From positions 7,812,001 through 7,876,000 of the forward strand of contig CANTUV010000009.1 of assembly GCA_947685225.1 (NCBI GenBank): 64,000 nt of DNA, read 5' to 3'. A program made the position numbers and the translations under genes. Positions 56,101 to 64,000 of the stretch are shown here, one piece after another; the stretch's first letter is position 1, and each line of letters opens with the position of its first letter. The notes below the pieces were generated by a model that saw only the letters and a program-made list of their open reading frames with translations, was not told where the DNA came from and ran no database searches. The stretch is from Garcia nutans (taxonomy: Eukaryota > Streptophyta > Magnoliopsida > Malpighiales > Euphorbiaceae).

Positions 56101-57891
56101 TGTTGCTCTCAAATTAAGTACTATTACAAGCGTCACTCGCAAGTATACGAGGTAGCTATAGCAAAGGTGATTGCCCCAAGGTCGTTTCCCCAAGAAGGTG
56201 TGGTTCGTAATAGTTTCATTGACAAATTATTTAAATGCAAAGGTTTGTTGTGTTGGGATGGTGCGAGAATAATTTAAACCTAAGATTAAGGAGTGTAGGG
56301 TTGATGTGTGTGATGGTTGTACAAGATCAAATCAATTCTTGGGATGGTGCCTAGGGTTATAGGTCCATTCAATCAAAGCTCAATTCTCAATTATCCATTA
56401 ACATAACCTTGTAATTAATTTGTTCCTTAAGGTTAATTAGTCAATTACCAATTCATTAGTTCTCACATTCATGAATTAACAATGACCAATTCTTTTACAT
56501 TACCAAATTAATAAAACCCTAGAACTTATATTTCTAATTCATTCATAGGGTGGTCGATTATATAGTTCCGATATCGGATTTCACCTCTCGGTCTGTCATC
56601 CAATATTCAAAGATTAATAGGTAGCTAATCTACAATCCAATGCAATCAACCAACAACAAGGGACATCAATGGAAATATCAATTCAAGACATTCAATCAAA
56701 TATACTACAAACCCTATTCATGGGTAATTAGCTCAACATCATCAATTTAAAACAACCATTCAACTCAATATAAATCAAATACAAATTGTTCATTGCAATA
56801 TCAATTCTCTTAATACAACAACAACAAAAAGAAATGAATTAAAAGAGAGAATAGAAAAACCTCTTGTGAAGATGCCAAGAGTAGGATTACTAATCTTCCT
56901 CCTAGCTCCACTTGATGTATGATGAAAAACTCAAGCCCTCTTCAATGGTTGATTCCCCTTTGCAATGTGGAATGCAGCTTTCTTAAGTCACCAACCCTTC
57001 AATTGATTATGCCTTTGGAAGATGGAATGGAGCTTTCTCAAGTCACCAATCCTTTCAATGAAGCTTCTTCAACCTTCAAGAGCTTGTTAACCCAACTTAT
57101 CCCAAAGAACCTCAAAGATCTTATCAATGGAAGATGGAGAAGGTGGAGAGGATGGAAATGGAGATGAAGATGAAGGGACAAGGGAGAGTGTCCCTCTCTC
57201 CCTAAAAAATGTGTATATCCAAATTGTTCCAGGAACCACCTCCAATTTCCCTCTTGTTCTCTTTTTTAATTCATTCAAAACTCAACCCATGCCTTCCAAC
57301 TCACACCACTCTCCCTTGTTCCCCACATTCTCTTTGTTTAATATTACTTTTGGCAAAAATAATACCCTTGTTCCCCACTTTGTCCACACCTAGTGCAAGA
57401 GAATTCAACATTTAATAGGTGACATGGCCAAGCCATGAGTGGCTTGGCCATGTCTCTCATCTTTCTTTGGGACACGGCCAAGACAATGAGACATGGCCAA
57501 GCTTCAAATGACATGGCCATGTCGATCAAACATGGGCAAAGACATGGCTATGTCTGTGAGTGTGTCAAGTACTGCCTTTATTTTTTTTCTTTCTTGGTTT
57601 CTTTTCCTTGGGTGAGACATGGCTAGTGGCTTGGCCGTGTCTCTTGGGTGTGTCAGCTACTGTATTGGAATTCTTTAGAGGGACATGGCCAAGCTTGCTT
57701 TGGCTTGGCCATGTCTTGCTTGATTCATGCTCTTTCTTCATTTTTCTTGATTGTTTTGATCATCCAAGGGAGTTTTTGCACTTAAACCTAAAACAAACAC
57801 TTTAAACAAACTTAAAACAAAAATCAATCAAAGCATTAACTAAAAACACATAAAAATCATACTGAAAACTAGTACAAATATGATCTAAACA
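56101..57891 (-). mobile_element. Athila-like right LTR, copy B, 1791 bp
   Basis: TGTTGCTCTC ... GATCTAAACA, full length, followed by CAAAC (57892-57896), the partner of the target duplication at 19348-19352. The palindromic array is at 57420-57715. Confidence 0.9.
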
Positions 57892-57896
57892 CAAAC

Positions 57897-58779
57897 CAGC
57901 TTGGAGAAGGTCTTTGAAATCACGGATGAGTTTGTGAGACATCCTTTCACGAAGACTAGGCAACACCCCTCTCACAATCATCCTTATTTGATCGAATTCA
58001 TCGGGCCTCTTCTTGAGCAAAGCGGCCTTGTTTCTCCATCTCTTCACATATTCTACAAAATTCTCATTCGATCTTTGCCTAATGGACTCCACTTCCATTA
58101 AGTTAACTTCCATCTCGACATTATATCCAAATTGTTGGATGAAGGCTTTGTAAAGAAGATCCCAACTCTTTTGCCTTCCATCATCTAAATTATTGAACCA
58201 ATTTTGGACAACAGGGTCCAATGAGAGCATAAAGTACCTTAGAGTTTGAGCCTTAGTAGCTCGGGCGGACTACATGGCATTGATATACTGCTTCACATGG
58301 AGATGAGGATTTCTGGTTCCATTAAACTTTGCGAAAGATGGCATCTTGAACTTGTACGGAACTTCTTCATCTAGCTCAAATAATTTGTCAACTTCGGACA
58401 TTTCCTCAGTTTTCAGCTTCTTCTCAAATTTCTTTTCCAAATTAGCAATCATCTTTTCAACATCAGAAGTTTCAATCTTCTCCATAGTTGATCTTTCAAC
58501 AATCTTCAGTTCTTTCTTCTTGTCTTAAGCATCTTGGTAGTATTGATTCCAATCATCATCATCATCAATGATCAACTTTTCATCATCAAAAACCACTTCA
58601 CCAACTTTGGTCTTCCCTTTGTCCTTTGGCTTCTTAGTGCTACCAGATGCCTCGGTATGATTTTCTAAGATTGCAGTCAATTGGTTCTTCATGGTCTCAG
58701 CTAGGGCCTCTTTTATTTCTTCCATTTTGGCATTGAGGGCTTCATCCACCATTCTTTGAATTTGTTCGAGATCCATCAT
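57897..58779 (-). pseudogene. Tat gag N-terminal part, copy B, joining the gag half at 19347
   Basis: Minus strand from Met 58779. It has an N-terminal Glu/Lys helix, an acidic segment and a coiled-coil-like region, then the gag domain through Trp-Phe-Asn, Phe-Val-Glu-Tyr-Val-Lys-Arg-Trp-Arg and Asp-Leu-Leu-Gln-Ala-Gly-Leu at 57897. The next residues (Gln-Ile-Glu-Glu-Trp) are at 19347, with the CAAAC duplication between. Stops: TAA at about 58525-58527 (not in copy A) and TAG at 58270-58272 (shared with copy A). The shared stop shows that gag was dead before the duplication. Confidence 0.85.
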
Positions 58780-59932
58780 TTTTGGTGAGCAAGTGATTGA
58801 GTCATTGCTAGATACTTCATCTCCGACGTAGGTTGAATTGTCATAAGCCTTTGAACTGTCGTAATCCAGGGTTGTGAGTTAGAAAGGATTAATGAGATGC
58901 AAATGTATGCATGTATGCACAAACAATAGACAAACAAAGATATTTAGGATGTTCCTTCTAACCTTATAACATCCACACACGAATGGCGAGTCTCTTTTCC
59001 TAGGTATATAGTTAACAAAATACCAACATGGGGTATCTTGTTTTCGAATAATTCCCTCGGATGTTTTAACCAATAGTTATATTTTCAAAAATGGAAATTA
59101 GTTTATAGTAATTCCCATTAATTGGGTTTTAATCCATTTGACCAACTATAGTAGCTTTAATGCTACATTGGATTAAAACTAAATTAAGAGGTTTATTATA
59201 GATAGATTTCTCACTTGAAAAAAGTAACTAATGGTTCATGCCAAAAACAAGCCCATGATTGATTATTCTTAGTATAAACTAGGCTCACAATTGATTTTTG
59301 GTATTTCTTAATTGACCTAAATAATTTGCAAGCTCTTTGTAAGAAAAGGTTGGATAAAAACAATTTTGTTTCTAAGCCCATTGTAAAAAGATTTTAGAAA
59401 AAATGGATTTTGGGCTTAGTATTTGGGCCATGAGCAAAAGAATTTTTGATTTATTTTAGAAAAGTCTTATGTCCAAAGACCATCTTGAAAAATTTTGAAA
59501 ATAGCTTTGGTCTTTTGGATTTTAAAGAAAAATTTATTTTGAGTTTTCAATATACTTAGGTCATATTAGAAAAAGAACAAACCAAATAAGCCATGATTAA
59601 AGCCAAGATAAATTAACCATAGTCAAACAACATGCATTTGGGGTAAAAACCTAAGGAAAGTAACTAGGCCAATTACATGAGCTTTAGTCTTTGGGTAAAA
59701 AGGCTTAGGTTCCCATAGCAAGTAAATTCCAAATGGTACAAGGCTATGAGTGGTTATGCCATGCTCAATCTCCATACCTTGAGTGAAAGTATGGTATCCC
59801 TTACATAACACAACAAGAGTAACACGGGTCTCCTAACTCATGCACACGATGCAATCGAAGATGATGCAATGGATAATATCATTATAAGAAAGAATAGAAT
59901 AATAAAAAGACCATTGAAATCAACTTCTCTTA
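58780..59932 (-). other. Tat leader between primer site and gag, copy B
   Basis: Non-coding leader, nearly identical to 27838-28998. Confidence 0.7.
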
Positions 59933-59950
59933 TCCCCAGTGGAGTTGCCA
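59933..59950 (-). promoter_or_regulatory. tRNA primer binding site, Tat copy B
   Basis: The minus strand reads TGGCAACTCCACTGGGGA, one base different from copy A (a G-to-A change). Confidence 0.75.
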
Positions 59951-59951
59951 C

Positions 59952-62260
59952 TATGAGTGGGGATTTTTGCCCCCACTCCCGGGGGAATGGTTCTTGCGAC
60001 TTCGGCACTGTTTAGGTTTAGGGCCTTAGAGAACACGGACCTAAGTTTGGAGAAAATGGAGTCGCCACCCAGACGGGCTAGGAAAAAGAAAGGGGTGGAT
60101 GACTCGATTCCTAAGGAATCCCCAACCCCCTAATGGGTTTGGAAAGTTGGGTACGTGTGGGGAAGGTGAGAAATGGCCCAACACCCCCACAACACTCGGT
60201 TCATTGGATCCGGCCTCCTTTACAGGTCTTAATATTATAAAATTCTCAAATATAACAATATTATCCATATTACACACAATAATTAAGATAAAGCATCGAT
60301 ATATTGAAAATAAAAAATAATGTCCAAGCAAAACAAATAAATGGACACCCATCTGAAGATGAAAACATGACCTTACATCCCATGCCTAAATAGGACACCC
60401 ACCGAAAGGTAGAGACATGTCCTTTACATTAGTTCTAAAATAGAAAAGCAATTTAAATTACATGATCTTTAACTATTGAGGTACCCAACTAGTGGAAACA
60501 TACCTCTTACAACATTTTGAAATCTAAATAAATTGATAAAAGTTAATAACCATTCATCATGAATAAATCATTCATCAAAGGTATTAAACATCAATAGAAA
60601 GTAAACATCCATCCATGATAAATTAAATAAACCAGACATTGAACTTAAATAAATTAAAGCATATAAAATAAATCAAAGCATAATCAAATATAAAATTGAA
60701 TAAGGCAAATAAAGATTCAAATTAGGGCTTCTGTTTCTATTTAAGATTCTTTATTCCATGTGTTTAGGGTTTTAGAATTTTATGGGTTTAAGCTACTGTG
60801 ATTTTAAGAGAATTAAAATGAATTAAAGTTTTATGATTCAAGAAGTTGGTAAAATTCTTTGATTAACCAAATTAGGTTTTGTGATGTAAAATCATGAAAT
60901 TAGAGTTTGGGCTCTTCAAAATATTTAGATTATGACTATTAGCTACTGAATTATGTTTTTAAGATTACTATGTAAAATTATGACATTTATGTTTATATGG
61001 TTTTTTAAAGTTTTAAAGGATTAGGGTTTAGAAAAAATTAGGGTTTAAGGTTTTAAGGGGATTAGGGTTCACTGTTTTGAGTTTTGAAATTGAATTTGGG
61101 TTTTATAATTTTTGATTTGGGGTTTCGGGGAATGAATTAGTTTTTAGAATTTGGAAAATCAATTGATAATCTTATGAAGTTTTATGAAAATAAATAAAAT
61201 GATTTATGGTTTATATAAACAAAAAAGATGTTTTTAGGGTTTGTGGAAAGAAACAGACTCAAACTTAGAATTTTGAAATTTTAGAAATCAAATTAGGGTT
61301 TTGAGATTTTGAAGAAACAAAAAGTAATAAATTTAAGATTTTTGGAAAACAAAGCAACGAATTAAGGTTTTTAAACTTTAGAAAAGGTGAATTAGGGTTC
61401 TTAGGTTTTTTGAATTAAAAGAAACAATTAGATGATTTAAGTTACTGTGAAGAAATTAGACAATTGATGCATACCTCCGTTTGTTGGTTCTACCAAAAAT
61501 TTCTTCTTGGATGAACAATAAACAAAGACAAGCTTTGCTGCCTTTGAATTGGTTGAATTGTTTTTCTGCTCTCTCAAAAAATCATATTGATTCAGAGCCT
61601 TCCTACTCAGTTTCAGTCTCAATTTTTCTCCAAATTTCCGTCCCAATTTCTTCCTTTTTTCCTCAGATCTCTTTTTTTTTTCCTCCTCAGTTTCAGTCTC
61701 CACTTTTCTCCCAATTTTTGTCCCAAATTTTGATCAAATTTCTCCCACTTTTTTGTGTTGTTTAGTCCTTATTTATAGAAGAATTTTATGTATAATTCTA
61801 GTTATTTACGGAAGCTAATATTGATTAAGAAAAGGAAACCGAAACCTAATAGCATTAGGTTTCAGAAAATTTGCGTCGGAAAAATTTTGTTGGCGAAAAA
61901 AAACTGCTGTGAAAAAAATGCGTTGGCGAAAAAGCTGCCGCAGTTGGCTGTGGCAGCAGCGGGCGAATTGGCCAGCGAGCCATTTCGCCCGCAGAAATAA
62001 ACTACTGGCGAAATGGTCCGCACTGATTTTCGGAATGAAAAAATCGTTGCCGATTTTTTCGTCGCCGATTTTTATTTTTATTTTTTTGTTTATTATTATT
62101 TTTTTATTAATAAAAATTAAATACTAAAGCAAAAATTATTTAATTAAGATAACAAAAAATTTATTTTGGACTAATTAAAATATATTGGACCACACAAAAA
62201 TTATTTTGGACTAATTAAAATATATTGGACCGTATTGGATAAAAAAATTAAGGGTCTACA
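59952..62260 (-). mobile_element. Tat 5' LTR, copy B, 2309 bp
   Basis: It matches 29018-31277, with a 50-base duplication of the TTATTTTGGACTAATTAAAA block near 62160-62230 as the main difference. The minus-strand TATA box is at 61769-61778 and the hairpin cluster at 61845-62070. The first base pair after TG-type start reads TA rather than TG on the plus strand (59952), a point change in the LTR end. Confidence 0.9.
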
Positions 62261-62660
62261 GTTTCCTTGATTTCTATTTCCCATTTAGAGTTTTTATTTT
62301 CCAAGATTTATCATTATTATTGTTTTTCAAGATTTACTATTTCTTATTTATTGGCAATTATTAAATTGCATGTGCCTTGGAGCGGGGTGTTACATATAAT
62401 GGCTAGAGCTAAGATCCCCTTTGATTGGAATTTTTGAGTTGTAATTTTAATTACCCCTTTTTTTATTTCCTCCATTTACTTGCTTTAAATGAATGCCACA
62501 ACTATGTGTTGCTCATGCACAATTATATTTTTCATTTATCTTTATTAAATGTCGTCATAAAAGTCTTTTTCATAAAAGGTTAAAATTTCATTAAAGGGAA
62601 ATCAAATTTTACTTAACTTGAAAACCTAGTCTAGCACCCATCGTGATTGGTTCAAGACTA
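62261..62660. other. Duplicated flank right of the Tat 5' LTR, copy B
   Basis: It matches 31278-31686 up to GACTAGT, including the GGGGTGTTACA end of a probable older LTR at about 62395. Confidence 0.6.
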
Positions 62661-62840
62661 GTATCCACCCAATTAAATATTAATCCCTAGTTGTCTCTTT
62701 GAGCCTTCATAAAATTTTAGCTTTCTTTTCAATAGCATATAACCCCAACAACTTGCCCTGAGCTGTTGTGATACTTTTAACAAGTCTTATGATCACTAAG
62801 ATGAAGAGGCAAGAAGATAAAAAGAAAGCAATGATTAGTC

Positions 62841-62948
62841 AAGGTCATGAAGATAGTTGAATTTCTCAAGACCATGAAGATAGTTGATGTTTTCAAGACC
62901 ATAAGGGTAGTTGAAGTTTTCAAGACCATAAAGGTAGTTGAAGTTCCC
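62841..62948 (+). repeat. 27-bp tandem repeat, four units
   Basis: Four adjacent 27-base units of the form AAGACCATGAAGATAGTTGA plus TGTTTTC, with a few changes each. Because 27 is a multiple of three, the array is open in frame and would give nine-residue repeats. Confidence 0.9.
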
Positions 62949-63087
62949 TTAATATCTCCAATATATCAAAACAACATTAGAGTAACAAATGATTTATCCC
63001 TATTAAAGAAGATTTATGTTACTCCACTTATCCATTATTGGAAGCCTAAGTTAGTACAAACAAGATGACTCTTTTAGAGCTAGAACA

Positions 63088-63203
63088 AAAAAAAAAACCA
63101 ACAATAAAAGAGAAGAAAAGAAAACAAGAGAAATGAGAGCAAAGAAAAAAAGAAGAAGAAAAGAAAGAAAAGAGAAAGAAAAGAGAAAAAAAGAAAAAAA
63201 AAA
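63088..63203 (+). repeat. Purine-rich low-complexity tract
   Basis: About 115 bases of almost only A and G (AAGAAAAG-type), with rare other bases. A second, shorter tract is at about 63410-63475. Confidence 0.85.
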
Positions 63204-64000
63204 CCCAAAATGGTTCAAAAAGCCAACTGAGTTCTCTTTGACCTAAGACAACAAAAGGCTTCCATTTGGTTTATAAGAATGGTTTGACTTGAATTGGTCC
63301 AACCCAACCAAAGATTCAATTAAAATTGGAGAAAAAGAGGAAGATCATTCAGTTCTTGAAAGTTCTATACTTGACAGTCCTACAAGGAAAAGGACAAAAT
63401 TATAAAATGCTCAAAGAAAGGGAGGAGTAAGAAAAATAAAAAGAAAGAAAAGGGAGAAGAAGAGAAGAAACAAATTTGGGAACCAAACTTTTTGGAAAGG
63501 CAAAGACTATCCCAATCAAGAACTAGATTAATGCCAAGAAGATAGAAGGAATTTGGAGTCTAGCAAACTTGCCTCCAAGCTGCCTAAAATTCAAACAAGA
63601 AATTTAAAGTGTGAGGGTTTGTCCATTGTGTCACATCAGCTCCTATCTCAAAATGGCCTTCATTTAACCCGTGTTCCTCATAGACCCCATTTCAAGCCTA
63701 TCAAAGACCTGTTGATCTCTCTTGGTAGGTAGAGTCTATTAGTGGAGATAGTTTGGATAAGCATGCATATGAGATAGACAGTATTTAAACTCAAATGAGA
63801 CCTTTGACCAAGTAATGTGTATGTGCCTATCTGAAGTGCAACAGTTCTTGCTTAAATGGAAATAATTCTCGAGTTTAGTACGGTAACTAGGGTTGTCATG
63901 TTATAGATATGTTAATTTGAAAAATCAAGTCCTGAGGTACATTGACATTAATTTGGCAAAGCCAACATTTGATTCAAAAAAAAAAGTTTTGTCATACAAA

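Larger units (their letters stand above)
6984..62260 (-). mobile_element. Tat-lineage Ty3/Gypsy backbone element, 3' LTR missing, expanded by nested insertions
   Basis: This entry groups the pieces of one minus-strand element. From its 5' end (right) to 3' end (left) I see the LTR, a primer site like that of Ogre/Tat elements, a leader of about 1.15 kb, gag, protease region, RT, RNase H, a second RNase H, integrase, then antisense DUF7745-like and PMD genes. The second RNase H after the first is the hallmark of the Tat lineage (family knowledge). Continuity across the central 38.5 kb is shown by gag: the part ending at 57897 and the part starting at 19352 join in frame through the CAAAC target duplication. 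No 3' LTR is present left of the PMD gene, where an inverted pol fragment begins instead. All reading frames carry stops, so the element is dead. Confidence 0.8.
62661..64000. other. Unassigned AT- and purine-rich sequence
   Basis: No gene or element end recognised. It holds a 27-bp tandem repeat (62841-62948) and a polypurine stretch (63088-63203). A short frame at 62847-63068 is only the translated tandem repeat. Confidence 0.4.

Overview
This window is AT-rich plant nuclear DNA made almost entirely of nested and rearranged LTR retrotransposons. No intact ordinary host gene, tRNA, rRNA or CRISPR array was seen. The element types (chromodomain Ty3/Gypsy of Tekay/Del type, Tat/Ogre-type Gypsy with a second RNase H, Athila-like Gypsy, Sirevirus-like Copia) point to a flowering plant, probably a dicot. 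I cannot name the species.

The backbone is a minus-strand Tat-lineage Gypsy element. Its gag-pol reads right to left: 5' LTR at 59952-62260, tRNA primer site at 59933-59950, gag at 57897-58779 continuing at 18248-19347, reverse transcriptase at 16327-17035, RNase H at 13292-13889, second RNase H and integrase at 11570-13288. Beyond integrase it carries two plus-strand (antisense) intron-containing plant genes: a DUF7745-like gene (9955-11200) and a plant mobile domain (PMD) gene (7193-9573). Both have TATA boxes and both are broken by stop codons. A second, older copy of the same arrangement occupies 1-6610 and contains a solo LTR of the same family (4207-6414, target duplication CTAGG). An inverted pol fragment (6611-6983) and a 76-bp palindrome join the two copies.

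The backbone was interrupted twice. A solo Tekay-like LTR sits in reverse transcriptase (13895-16326, duplication AATCT). A non-autonomous Athila-like element entered gag; its target duplication CAAAC is now found at 19348-19352 and 57892-57896, 38.5 kb apart, because the locus was later expanded. About 11-12 kb (most of the Athila element, the Tat gag start, the Tat 5' LTR and flank) is present twice in direct orientation, at about 19.75-31.69 kb and 41.48-62.66 kb. Between the copies lie a LINE-like RNase H scrap, a decayed Sirevirus-like Copia element (32456-38043) and an inverted Tat LTR-leader-gag piece (38044-41481).

The youngest event is a complete Tekay/Del chromovirus (41710-51883, duplication CCCTA). 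Its two 2655-bp LTRs show no difference in the stretches compared, and it has one uninterrupted 1549-codon gag-pol gene ending in a chromodomain. A truncated LTR of the same family lies at 25193-27120. The right end (62661-64000) is unrecognised low-complexity DNA with a 27-bp tandem repeat and a purine-rich tract.
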